Position numbers and translations under genes: made by a program. Below, piece by piece: positions 1 through 8,922 of a stretch of 64,000 nt of DNA. This DNA comes from Skeletonema tropicum (taxonomy: Eukaryota > Bacillariophyta > Thalassiosirophyceae > Thalassiosirales > Thalassiosiraceae): contig CM074138.1 of the NCBI GenBank assembly GCA_037178625.1, positions 930,001 through 994,000 on the forward strand, in the 5' to 3' direction. Each line of letters begins with the position of its first letter. Position 1 is the stretch's first letter. The notes below the pieces were generated by a model. That model did no database searches, was not told where the DNA came from, and was given only the letters and a program-made list of their open reading frames with translations.

Positions 1-70
1 TTTACACACTTGGTGGCGGCAGTAGGTGGCCTGGTGAATGCCTATCCATTGAAATTTTTCACAGTAACAA

Positions 71-997
71 ATGAGCTCAGAAACGACAGACGACACATCA
101 TGTGCCTCTTGCGGCAAAACAAAAAGCGGCGATATTAAATTGAAGAAATGCGCTTGTAATCTCGTTCGATACTGCAGTGTTAAGTGCCAAAGGGAACATC
201 GATCACAGCACAAAGGGGCTTGCAAGAAAAAAATTGCTGAACTATTTGACGAAAAACTCTTTGCACCACCTCCACCGAGAGAAGATTGCCCCATATGTTT
301 CTTACCCATGCCTCTAGGGGCAGAGAATACCCAATATAAAGCATGTTGCGGGAAGCTAATTTGCAACGGTTGTCTCGTAGCTGCTGCGAATGCGGAGAAT
401 AACGCCCATCAACCCAGGTGTCCTTTTTGTAGACACATGGCATTAAATGTAGAGAGCGATTTGGTGAAGCAATACAGGAAACGAATGAAAGAAAACAATG
501 ATCCCATAGCTACCTATGGACTTGCAGGTATGTATTTGTTTGGGAACATGGTAGCTCAAGACAAGTCGAAAGCGATTGAGCTCCTGGCACTTGCAAGTGA
601 TCAAGGAAGTACGGAAGCTGGTGTCAATTTGGCACTGATGTACAAAGACGGCGAAAATGTCGCTAGGGATGTGAAAAAATACTTGCATTACACCCAAATA
701 GCTGCAATAAAAGGTAACGAGCGAGCAAGGTTTAATCTCGGTGTATATGAGGCGCATCAAGGCAACAATGTTCGAGCGACGAAACATTTTGCTGTTGGAG
801 CACGGGCTGGTGATGACGGCGCTCTTAAGATGTGCACAGAAGCTTACAAAGCTGGTTTTTTAACGAAAGACGAGTTTGAACAAATCCTACGCAGTCACAA
901 AGAAGAAAAAGATTCTATGAAGAGTGATCATAGAGATATTGCTATGATAGAGCTTGCTCCTCACCAGCACATGCGTATTGGTCCAAAATTCAAATGA
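71..997 (+). CDS. MYND/RING-like zinc finger protein with Sel1-type repeats
   Basis: This is a single-exon gene of 308 residues starting at an ATG. Residues about 11-51 form a MYND zinc finger (CASC, then CACN, YCSVKCQ and a final H...C). A second Cys-rich block at about 73-120 (CPIC...CCGKLICNGC...CPFC) resembles a RING finger. The rest, from about residue 145, consists of Sel1/TPR-like helical repeats (motifs such as YGLAGMYLFG, AGVNLALMYKDG and ARFNLGVYEA). MYND and Sel1 modules mediate protein-protein contacts, and this combination is common as a multigene family in centric diatoms. A precise role cannot be read from the sequence. The last 50 residues are charged and probably flexible. 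The next gene is on the opposite strand and convergent. Confidence 0.85.
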   Translation: MSSETTDDTSCASCGKTKSGDIKLKKCACNLVRYCSVKCQREHRSQHKGACKKKIAELFDEKLFAPPPPREDCPICFLPMPLGAENTQYKACCGKLICNGCLVAAANAENNAHQPRCPFCRHMALNVESDLVKQYRKRMKENNDPIATYGLAGMYLFGNMVAQDKSKAIELLALASDQGSTEAGVNLALMYKDGENVARDVKKYLHYTQIAAIKGNERARFNLGVYEAHQGNNVRATKHFAVGARAGDDGALKMCTEAYKAGFLTKDEFEQILRSHKEEKDSMKSDHRDIAMIELAPHQHMRIGPKFK

Positions 998-1266
998 GTG
1001 TTCGTGTTGTCTTGAGCTGTATCAAATGTGTAGGAACCTACTCAGTTCCATTTGTGGTCGAATCTTAAAAACCCTGTCTTCAGCATTTTGTCAGCTCATG
1101 AGTTTAGATTTAGATTTCGATGTACGAGAGCTTAGAAGCTCATTAGCGCTTCCAAGACAGATTGATAACTTGGAATTAGAATTTCCTTTTATGGAAAAAT
1201 AGGTTTTCGACAGCTCTCGATTTACGTAGTTTTGGGTTGACTTCAATTGGCCAATTGCCAAATGTC
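998..1266. other. Intergenic 3' region between convergent genes
   Basis: This gap lies between the 3' ends of the MYND-Sel1 gene and the GT90-like gene. An 82-codon reading frame overlaps the end of the first gene and runs to 1202, but it shows no recognisable domain and is most likely 3' untranslated sequence. Confidence 0.4.
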
Positions 1267-2556
1267 TCATTGTTGATGGGATCCCTCTTCACGCCTATGT
1301 GCCATCCTGAAAAGTAACTCATAGTAGAATGATTCCATGTGCTGATACGTCAAGTAATTGGAAAAGAATTCCTGTCCATTCAGTGCAATCTGACGGACTC
1401 GATCTGGGTTACTTTGCACCCATTGAAGCGTTTCTGTCAAGTTTGACAGGTCTTGTGCTAGCGGCACATAATGAAAGAAAGGTTCCATGTACTGAAGAAA
1501 CCACTCCTCGAAAGGGAAGCCTTGTATAATAACTGCAATGCCCTGACGGAGAAGAATTGGGAACCGAAAGGCTGCACCATACCCTCCCATCAATATATGA
1601 ACTTGATATTTTGTGTAATACTCGTCCGGAGGAATTTTGTGGAAAGGAAGCAACTGTTGAAATCCCCCTGTCCTATTTTCATGCCACAAGTATAGACTCT
1701 CAGGTTTAAACCCTATGTGACCAGTGTGTCTTGCGTCAAGGAGCTCAGGATGATCATTGGAATATGCGACAAGAGGAATCCTTTTGTGATGAGAATCACT
1801 GTTGATGTATTCTTCTAAAATTGATGACGAACCATTTTCAATTCTCTCTAAAGCGCTCTTGCTTAGTCCAGGTCTTCCAATATCCCAAGCAACTCCCCTC
1901 CATACAGGCTTGTTGCTCCTTTCATTCCACGGTAGTGGCGTAGGCCATGTTTTGTTATCCCTCCAAGCCAAAATTTGTTGAAAATTATGTACAGCAGAGT
2001 ATCCCCCGGGCGAGCTGCTTGCAAAGCAGTCGAAACTGCTACCTCGCTCAACATCAATTGCCATATCACCTCCATGCGGACAAAATGAAGCATTCGCGGG
2101 AAGGACTCTTGATGAGTTTTTAGGGAAGACGTACTTTTGAAACACATCCACATATCTCTCCCTGATCGAATTTCTCTCACGGCTCTGGGAGGTCACAACT
2201 AAGACTTGATCTGGAGATTCGATTGTTAGATCTACGCTCCAGTGGTCATTATGGTATGAAGAATTATAATTCTCAACCAATGTCATGATATGATGAGTGA
2301 AGCGAGTCACAGGAAGTATCCACCCTCCAGTTTCATTTTTTATCGGGGAAAATAATAATGGCTGGACCTCTTCTTTAAAGGTGATGAAGGGATTTGACGC
2401 AGAAAAACGAGTTACAGTTACAGCTACATAGTTGTCAGTCGTCCACACCCACAAACCAATGTAATAAGCAAACATGCCTACCAAACTTAGCAATAGCAAT
2501 TCCAGCGCCCTGCTGAAGCTCAACGCCCCCCTACCACTACGAAGAGATTTCGACAT
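1267..2556 (-). CDS. GT90 (CAP10/POGLUT)-like Golgi glycosyltransferase
   Basis: The gene encodes about 429 residues from the ATG at 2556; the open frame continues upstream but without another ATG. An N-terminal hydrophobic segment (about residues 18-38, after an Arg-rich cytosolic stub) looks like a type II signal anchor, placing the enzyme in the Golgi or ER lumen. The C-terminal half has the layout of GT90/CAP10 proteins: a PVWRGV segment, DARHTGHIGFKP, then a sugar-nucleotide-binding-like stretch with YQVHILMGGYGAAFRFP, EWF.QYMEPFFHYVPL and a terminal helix with IALNGQEFF. Known family members transfer xylose or glucose to proteins or capsule glycans. Donor and acceptor here are unknown. 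Several N-glycosylation sequons are present. Confidence 0.7.
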   Translation of the reverse strand: MSKSLRSGRGALSFSRALELLLLSLVGMFAYYIGLWVWTTDNYVAVTVTRFSASNPFITFKEEVQPLLFSPIKNETGGWILPVTRFTHHIMTLVENYNSSYHNDHWSVDLTIESPDQVLVVTSQSRERNSIRERYVDVFQKYVFPKNSSRVLPANASFCPHGGDMAIDVERGSSFDCFASSSPGGYSAVHNFQQILAWRDNKTWPTPLPWNERSNKPVWRGVAWDIGRPGLSKSALERIENGSSSILEEYINSDSHHKRIPLVAYSNDHPELLDARHTGHIGFKPESLYLWHENRTGGFQQLLPFHKIPPDEYYTKYQVHILMGGYGAAFRFPILLRQGIAVIIQGFPFEEWFLQYMEPFFHYVPLAQDLSNLTETLQWVQSNPDRVRQIALNGQEFFSNYLTYQHMESFYYELLFRMAHRREEGSHQQ

Positions 2557-2930
2557 GACGATATGTGCTAAGAAGTATGATGTGTTGAAGGGTTCCCGTG
2601 GTTGAAGGATAAGTATGTACCCTTGCCCTCTGTCCCACAAAAATAATGAGCTTCGGGACGCTTAAAACTATTTAGACAACCGATGCGAAAAACCCACACG
2701 ATGCAATGAATGCATTGGTTGCATGGACAACCAAAAGAGAATGACAGGGCGGCAGGCGGCAGCAAGCAGCTCGCTCGCTCAGACCAGGGGATGACGGAAA
2801 AGTGGGGATAGAGTCCGGACACCCGCTTAATAAAATGGTATTGTACGTAGGAATCCTGTAGCCTCGCTCTGCTGGATAGACGGTTGGACAAAGGAAACCA
2901 GGGCACATAAAAAAGGAAACAGACTACGTA
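2557..2930. other. Upstream region of the GT90-like gene
   Basis: This stretch has no gene of its own. Two short overlapping minus-strand frames (about 78 and 112 codons) lack recognisable domains. It probably holds the promoter and 5' untranslated region of the GT90-like gene and ends at the TA dinucleotide that borders the neighbouring transposon. Confidence 0.4.
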
Positions 2931-4392
2931 CTTCAGGGAGAGCTAAAAAAGCAAGGCCCCGCCACTAACAAAACTTTTACGTACAAATTAGCTAGCAAAA
3001 CAACTTCGCCGAAGAGGATCATAAGATGATGAACAAAATATCACATCATGTTTTACACAGAACATCGGACTACGATGAGTAAAAGACAGAGATATCATAA
3101 TAAATAACATAATAAACTAATATATTTAATTATTTACACCACCGCTGCGGCGTTTGTCTATTCCGTCGCCATCTCGTCTTGCTTTTTGTACCAAGCCTCG
3201 ACGAATTTGTCATATCTTGCTTTCGTCGTATCATCAAAGTTGTCGTAATCTGCATCGGCCACATCTCCTGCGATGAATGCAAGCTCATCGTAGGTTAGAT
3301 ATTCTGATATATCATGCTGCTCCATGTTTGGAACATCATATTTCAGCTTTTTATCTGCATGACCTTCAAGATCTAACCCATCTTGCACCTCTTCAACAAT
3401 CACACCTTTTGCAACTCTCTCCCTTGGTTCAATAGATGTCAAGTCTAACACATCACCGCCAACCTCCCCGTCACCGTAATCCAGACTGCACGCCTTCCTT
3501 ACACCAAAGCTCAATCCATTCCTCTCCTGCACAAACTCATCTCCACCATCGCATGCATAGATTGCAGCTGCAACCTGGGAATGATGCACAAATGTTCGTG
3601 CAATTCAATCAAGAGGATAATCGTCCCATGCCTTCTTTACCAGCTGCCACAATACTTCACAATGCAGGTAATGTCCGCCAGCAACTACACCCTGAAGTGT
3701 GATTTCATTTCCCCCTTCTTCGTCCCCTTTTCGTGTTTGTTGAATTCGCCTTCGTCAATCCTCAACCATGCCTTTTGCTTTGATCGCCCCTCACGTAAAT
3801 GTACCAACAGTGGATTGGGATGACGATCATATTTGCTCCAAGCTCGGCTTTGAATGATGATGTGTTGTATACCCCGAGGGGAAGTAGGTGGTGTTGGCTG
3901 TTGTGTTGATGGACTTGACCGTTGCTGAGGAGGTTGGTGTGATGGTGCCAGAATGGATGGACGAGATACATCTGCGCCGTTGGTTCGCCGCGCGGTTGTC
4001 ACAAGTGGATTGAGGCTGGTGATGCGTAGACGATTGATATTCTTCTCGACCGTCCCGTCCATACAATATCTGATATCAAATGATCCGTCGGCATGGTCTT
4101 TTTGAACGAATCCGTTTCCGCCTTCGCTATTCGGTCTGCCAACGAAATTCTGAGGTGCAATATGAACCAATTGGCCAAACAACGGAGGAGGCATGATGAT
4201 GCGATGGATTGGGCGGCAAATATTGATGGATGTACTGTGTATTGTGATGTGATATGACCGTTGCATTCGGATCTCATGGTGGGGGTGTTCAAAAAGGCAG
4301 TTAGAATAAAAAAAATCAAGGTAGGAACTAGTATTGCTCTACGACACTAATAAACCGTTTTTTTTGCCTTGCTTTTTTAGCTCTCCCTGAAG
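2931..4392 (-). mobile_element. Tc1/mariner-like inverted-repeat transposon, about 1.46 kb
   Basis: The two ends are inverted repeats that match perfectly over 27 bases, each starting CTTCAGGGAGAGC from the outside and reading on through AAAAAAGCAAGGC (2931-2957 and 4366-4392). Each end is flanked directly by TA (2929-2930 and 4393-4394), which is the target duplication of the IS630/Tc1/mariner group. The interior carries one minus-strand, frame-broken gene (3158-4266) resembling transposon-encoded protein. The perfect TIRs suggest a fairly recent insertion, while the gene is broken, so the copy is probably non-autonomous. Family assignment rests on the TA duplication and TIR structure. Confidence 0.7.
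3158..4266 (-). pseudogene. Degenerate transposon-encoded protein, frameshift and stop
   Basis: Two minus-strand frames make up one broken gene. The 5' part (4266-3685, 193 codons; a second ATG at 4194 starts MPPPLFGQLV) has a small chromo/tudor-like block (GNGFVQKDHADGSFDIRY...EKNINRLRI) and a Pro/Ser-rich linker. It ends at a TAG near 3685. Directly after it, a +2 frame reads VVAGGHYLHCEVLWQLVKKA, meets a TGA, and continues in the same frame as a 143-codon segment (IARTFVHHSQVAAA...GGDEFVQERNGLSFGVRK) down to 3158. A 66-base intron (GTAAAG...CCCAG) could remove the TGA but not the frameshift. I read it as the C-terminal part of a Tc1-like transposase by position inside a TIR element and by general resemblance, not by a confirmed match. 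No DDE triad is visible. Confidence 0.55.
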
Positions 4393-4659
4393 TACGTATG
4401 TACGATACACAAAAACCCCTAACATAATATTGGTGGTTGGTGGACTGGTGGATTGTTGGTGGACTGGTGGATTGACGCGGGGCCGGCAGCCAACATATAT
4501 AGGTACAACGTCAAAACAATGAGAAGAGATGCGTAGAACTCGCACTACCAGCGTCCTACTGCGGCAAGAAGCCGTCTTCTTCTTGTGTCAACACTGTTCT
4601 CCATACAGCAAACTTCCATCGTGGCGTTTTCTTCTCACCACACCGTCTCACGGATAGGA

Positions 4660-5019
4660 ATGGCATCCTTCCCGACATTGATGAAACCGGGGACGTTATT
4701 GCACATGGGCCTCTATGACGAGGATATAGACTGGGACGCCGATTTATTTGGGAAACTATCGAACAAGAGACAGAATAATAATAATCTTTCGTCATCCAAC
4801 AATAACAGCTCAACCGGCAATAACAAAATATTATCAGCAGATAGCATAGATGATGGAGAATGGGACATGGGTCAATCGAATGAATCTACTATGCAGACGA
4901 TGCGAGACAAAATGAAGCGGCAGATGGGCGAAACAAGTAGTGATGGAAAGCCGGATGTTGGTTGGGTTCCAAACTACGGTAAAATCGTTGATGAGGATGA
5001 GCCATGGTTTACTGGTTAG
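4660..5019 (+). CDS. Small hypothetical acidic protein
   Basis: This frame gives about 119 residues from the ATG at 4660; the frame is open further 5' to about 4585 but without an ATG. It begins MASFPTLMKPGTLLHMGLYD, has an Asn/Ser-rich low-complexity middle, and ends in a charged tail PDVGWVPNYGKIVDEDEPWF. There is no signal peptide, membrane segment or recognised domain. The conserved-looking tail and absence of overlap with another gene favour a real coding region. The alternative is a spurious frame. Confidence 0.5.
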   Translation: MASFPTLMKPGTLLHMGLYDEDIDWDADLFGKLSNKRQNNNNLSSSNNNSSTGNNKILSADSIDDGEWDMGQSNESTMQTMRDKMKRQMGETSSDGKPDVGWVPNYGKIVDEDEPWFTG

Positions 5020-5123
5020 ATCAGGTGGTGGTCAATGAATGTTGTTAATTGATGACGGATTTTTTTTAATGAAGACAAGAAGTGCCAACTGAAATGTTGC
5101 ATTTATCTATGATCAGCACTTCT

Positions 5124-6077
5124 TCATTTCCGTCTCTGCTTCAGACAACAGCTTTCCTCCCTCTGAAATAATTTCGCAGACATACTACTACGCATCAACT
5201 TGAACGATAACGCACTTGGAATTAGTTCTCGTCTAACCTCGACAAATCCAAATTGCTCTTGTACAAATAAAGGAACCATACTAAACGGTGTCAACACGTA
5301 AATCTCATCATTATCATTGTATTGCTGTTTGGATTGCTCTTCTAAAACTTTTTGCAACAATTCCGACTCAATGGAACTATCACATTGTTCCCCCCCTTCT
5401 TGGTGATTCACACGCTCAAATGTCAATTCCCATATCCGTGGGCGATTTCGTTTTGCATATTGTTCTTCCCTTTCAATCAATTTGTCTCGGCGTTCTCTCC
5501 GTTTTGCCGCTGCCTTGGACGCAGCACGATACTCACTTGTCCATGGAAGTGATGCCAGTCCATTCGGGATTGGTGTTGGGTCGTCTTCAAATTCTTCCCA
5601 TAATTGTTCATTAATGTCAGATTCGATCACATCTGATACTGATGATGCAACTTCTCTCCGTTGCAATGTGTTGTAGTATTTGCTGTTGTAGTTATCATCA
5701 TCTTCGAATACTTGAGTTGATGCTGCTGAAGTAGAATCGGGTATGACTGCATATCCGAGAGATTGAATTTTTGCCCATGCAATCAGACGATTGTTGTTCT
5801 TATTTTCTGCTAGCATGATGATCTCATCAGCAGTCGATGAGGGTATCAGTGAGTCAAATGTTTTTGGAAGCTTGTCATCTGGGTCTGCACGGCGATATCT
5901 TATGCCGGGCGATGAAATAGAAGTCTCGCCAGCATTGATGGGCTTTACTCTCCTACATAGACTGCTTGTTTTCTTCTCATGGCATATTGGAGGCGAAGAA
6001 GAAAATGCTCCCACTGACGCCGGAGTTGTTATGGCAAGGAATGAAAGCAGCACTGCTAGTGATACTATTTGACGCAT
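5124..6077 (-). CDS. Plastid-targeted GNAT acetyltransferase-like protein
   Basis: The protein has about 317 residues from the ATG at 6077 (MRQIVSLAVLLSFLAITT). A hydrophobic signal peptide runs into SVGAF/SSSPP, which matches the diatom plastid bipartite presequence (cleavage before the Phe). The mature part starts with RYRRADPDD and has a segment IIMLAENKNNNRLIAWAKIQ, then a disordered stretch and a Lys/Arg/Glu-rich helix (AASKAAAKRRERRDK). The C-terminal EIYVLTPFSMVPLFVQEQFG followed by FVEVRRELIPSAL resembles the last strands of a GNAT N-acetyltransferase, where substrate and acetyl-CoA bind. The fold call is tentative because the acetyl-CoA loop (RxxGxG) is not visible. The gene is divergent from the secreted repeat protein at 6512. 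Confidence 0.5.
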   Translation of the reverse strand: MRQIVSLAVLLSFLAITTPASVGAFSSSPPICHEKKTSSLCRRVKPINAGETSISSPGIRYRRADPDDKLPKTFDSLIPSSTADEIIMLAENKNNNRLIAWAKIQSLGYAVIPDSTSAASTQVFEDDDNYNSKYYNTLQRREVASSVSDVIESDINEQLWEEFEDDPTPIPNGLASLPWTSEYRAASKAAAKRRERRDKLIEREEQYAKRNRPRIWELTFERVNHQEGGEQCDSSIESELLQKVLEEQSKQQYNDNDEIYVLTPFSMVPLFVQEQFGFVEVRRELIPSALSFKLMRSSMSAKLFQREESCCLKQRRK

Positions 6078-6511
6078 AATGTCCAAAGGAATTCTGCTCC
6101 ACGGTCTACGAAGAGGATAGGATATATGTACTGCATACAGGATGCATGCTTACAACATATGTACTTACCTCCGCCCACGCCACCTCACTGAAACGAGGGA
6201 GAAGGACGGATAGGAGTCTTTTTCTTCTCTTTTAAACCCATTTGAATTGCTCAATACGTAGGAATTCATAACAAGGATCTTGTAGCTTTTGCAGCGCAAT
6301 GATCCTTGGCGTGCTTGGTCTTGTGTTGGCCCTTCGTTCTCATGTCAAGCCGTGAAAGCGCCGTAATAAGTAATTTGGCAAAACAACCGCCAAAGCAGCG
6401 TTTACAAGGCATGTAGGGAATACTGAAGAGGCAAGACGTGAAAGAGACGCAAGCCAAGCTATATCTTCATAAATATGTAAGCACACACAAACATCCTCAT
6501 CAACTATCAAG
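6078..6511. promoter_or_regulatory. Divergent intergenic promoter region
   Basis: This 434 bp gap lies between two divergently transcribed genes and must hold both promoters. A 63-codon minus-strand frame (6266-6457) overlaps it but lacks any recognisable feature. No specific operator-like motif is assigned. Confidence 0.4.
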
Positions 6512-8710
6512 ATGAAACTCTACTTTTCTATTCTTGCTACCGCTGTCGGCTTGACAGCTGCTGGTGCCGCCGAGCCAGACGGCGTTGAAAGGAGCAGACA
6601 GCTGAGGGGGGATCCTCTCAACAATCATCCTACACCATCATCAGTAAGGTGGCATCACCAAGGGACGCAGATTCCTACAGGAACAGAGAATTCCTTGCGG
6701 AGTCCGAGTCCTACCGCATCACCTCATAATGCAACTCCGATTCCTACAGGGCCACCTCTTAATCCAACTCTGACTCCTACAGGATCACCTCTTCATCCAA
6801 CGAATACGCCCTCTTTTTCTCCTTCGCAGTCTCTACCTCCTACGGAGGAGTGTGGACCTTCAATCGAGAACTACTCTTACATGGGTAAGGGGAATTGCTT
6901 GGACGGCGACGCTGAACTTCATAATTTGGTTCAATTCAATAACATTACAAGTGCAACAGATTGTGCCGAAAAATGTAACTGTGCTTCACAATCCTTGACT
7001 GTACAAGGATTTGATTACAACTCGGACACTGATCAATGTAGATGCCGTGTAGACGAGAACAGTAACCTTTTCAATATCGCAGCCGTTGAAGGATGTATTC
7101 CCAACAGTCAAAACACCCAAAACCCTGGATTTGGTAAAGTCATCGGCGCCAATGGAGATGACGTTTTTTGCTGCTTCAGGAGTGATCTAACGACTGCGGC
7201 CCCTTCTTTTTCTCCTTCGAAGTCTCTATCTCCTACGGAGGAGTGTGGACCGTCGATCGAGAATTACTCTAAGATGGGTAAAGGAAAGTGCTTGGATGGC
7301 AACAGTGAACTTCATGATTTGGTTCAATTCAATAACATTGCAAGTGCAACAGAGTGTGCTGAAAAATGCAACTGTGCTTCACAATCCTTGACTGTGCAAG
7401 GATTTGACTACAACTCGGACACTGATCAATGTAGATGCCGTGTAGACGAGAACAGTAACCTTTTCAATGTCGCAGCAGGTGAAGGATGTGGTCCCAACAG
7501 TCAAAACACCCAAAACTCTGGCTTTGGTAAAGTCATTAGCACCGATGGAGATGATGATTTTTGCTGCTTCAGGAGTGATCTAACGACTGCTGCACCTAGT
7601 GTATCAAGCGCACCTAGTACTTCGTTGGTGCCGAGTACTTCAACTGCACCTACCAACTCTCTTGTACCAACCCATGCTCCTTCCGTCTCCCTACTCCCTA
7701 CGCAATTTTGTGGACCTCCAATCGAGAATTATTCCAAAATGGGTAAAGGAAAGTGCTTGGATGGCAACAGTGAACTTCATAATTTGGTTCAATTCAATAA
7801 TATTGCGAGTGCAACAGATTGTGCCGAAAAATGTAACTGTGCTTCACAATCCTTGACTGTACAGGGATTTGACTACAACTCTGGCTCTAATCAATGCAGA
7901 TGCCGTGTAGACGAGAACAGTAACCTTTTCAGTATCGCAGCCAATGAAGGATGTAGACCCAACAGTCAAAACATTCAAAACTCTGGCTTTGGTAAAGTCA
8001 TCAGCACCGATGGAAACGACGATTTTTGCTGCTTCAGGAGTGATCTAACGACTGCTGCACCAAGTGCAAGTGTATCCAACGCACCTAGTACTTCGTTAGT
8101 CCCGAGCACATCACTTGTTCCTTCTCAGTCCTCACCTCCTACAGAGGAGTGTGGACCTTCAATCGAGAATTATTCTCAAATGGGTAAAGGAAGGTGCTTG
8201 GACGGCGACGATGTCCCGTATAATTTCGTTCGGTTCGATAATATTGCAAATGCAGAAGAATGTGCTGAAAAATGTAACTGTGCATCACATTCCTTGACTG
8301 TACAAGGATTTGACTACAATCCTCAGATTATCAGAAGTTGTAAGTGCCTTGTAGACGAGAGCAGTGGCCTTTTTAGTGCTGCTGACAGTGCGGGATGTAG
8401 TCCCAGCGGAGGAAACAACCAAAATGGAGGCTTTGGTAGGGTCATAAGCACGAATGGAAACACCAATTATTGCTGCTTCAGGAATGAACTCACGTCCGCT
8501 GCACCAAGCGCATCACCAGCACCCAGCGCTTCGATAATGCCATCAGTATCTACTGCACCGTCGCTCCAGTTGTTGAAGACTGGCAAATCATGTAATGGTG
8601 ATGCTCAGTGTCGCTCTGGATGTTGCCGTGAAGAAAACCCTGGCGAAGGTAAGGTGTGTATCAAGTTAAACGAGAGCAGTAATATCACATGCCCTGATCC
8701 GGTCGTTTAG
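6512..8710 (+). CDS. Secreted protein with four Cys-rich repeats and S/T/P linkers
   Basis: This is a single exon of 732 residues. Residues 1-20 form a signal peptide (MKLYFSILATAVGLTAAGAA), followed by ERSRQLRG at about 26-33. A Pro/Thr/Ser-rich stretch leads into four copies of a ~112-residue module (starting near residues 113, 248, 407 and 550). Each module has CGPSIENYS.MGKG.CLDG, CAEKCNCASQSLTVQGFDY, C.C.VDE and a final FCCFR, with ten or more cysteines. The layout recalls PAN/apple-like or WSC-like extracellular binding modules. Linkers of the PSxSLxPT type separate them, as in diatom frustule-associated and mucin-like proteins. A last short Cys cluster (C.GDAQCRSGCCREE) ends the protein. 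Ligand unknown; probably secreted or cell-wall bound. The repeats are nearly identical, implying recent duplication or gene conversion. Confidence 0.8.
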   Translation: MKLYFSILATAVGLTAAGAAEPDGVERSRQLRGDPLNNHPTPSSVRWHHQGTQIPTGTENSLRSPSPTASPHNATPIPTGPPLNPTLTPTGSPLHPTNTPSFSPSQSLPPTEECGPSIENYSYMGKGNCLDGDAELHNLVQFNNITSATDCAEKCNCASQSLTVQGFDYNSDTDQCRCRVDENSNLFNIAAVEGCIPNSQNTQNPGFGKVIGANGDDVFCCFRSDLTTAAPSFSPSKSLSPTEECGPSIENYSKMGKGKCLDGNSELHDLVQFNNIASATECAEKCNCASQSLTVQGFDYNSDTDQCRCRVDENSNLFNVAAGEGCGPNSQNTQNSGFGKVISTDGDDDFCCFRSDLTTAAPSVSSAPSTSLVPSTSTAPTNSLVPTHAPSVSLLPTQFCGPPIENYSKMGKGKCLDGNSELHNLVQFNNIASATDCAEKCNCASQSLTVQGFDYNSGSNQCRCRVDENSNLFSIAANEGCRPNSQNIQNSGFGKVISTDGNDDFCCFRSDLTTAAPSASVSNAPSTSLVPSTSLVPSQSSPPTEECGPSIENYSQMGKGRCLDGDDVPYNFVRFDNIANAEECAEKCNCASHSLTVQGFDYNPQIIRSCKCLVDESSGLFSAADSAGCSPSGGNNQNGGFGRVISTNGNTNYCCFRNELTSAAPSASPAPSASIMPSVSTAPSLQLLKTGKSCNGDAQCRSGCCREENPGEGKVCIKLNESSNITCPDPVV

Positions 8711-8922
8711 GCAGATTGCAATTAACAAACAGTGGATCCTTATCTGGGGATGATTAATTCGATTTTATGTGAAAAGAGGATGTGATGTTGGAATGAGATG
8801 TGAATGTATGTTTCTCAGCAAGTCAGAAGTCAAGATAATGATACGATAAAAGTAATAGTCTTAGTTTTCCAATGAAGTTCACAAGTGACACGGTAGATCA
8901 TAAAACTATCTCAACATGCTTG

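Noticed and set aside
954..1202. 82-codon plus frame overlapping the end of the MYND gene
   Set aside because: Overlaps in another frame, no domain, probably 3' UTR.
6266..6457. 63-codon minus-strand frame between divergent genes
   Set aside because: No domain or targeting signal. It lies in the expected promoter region.
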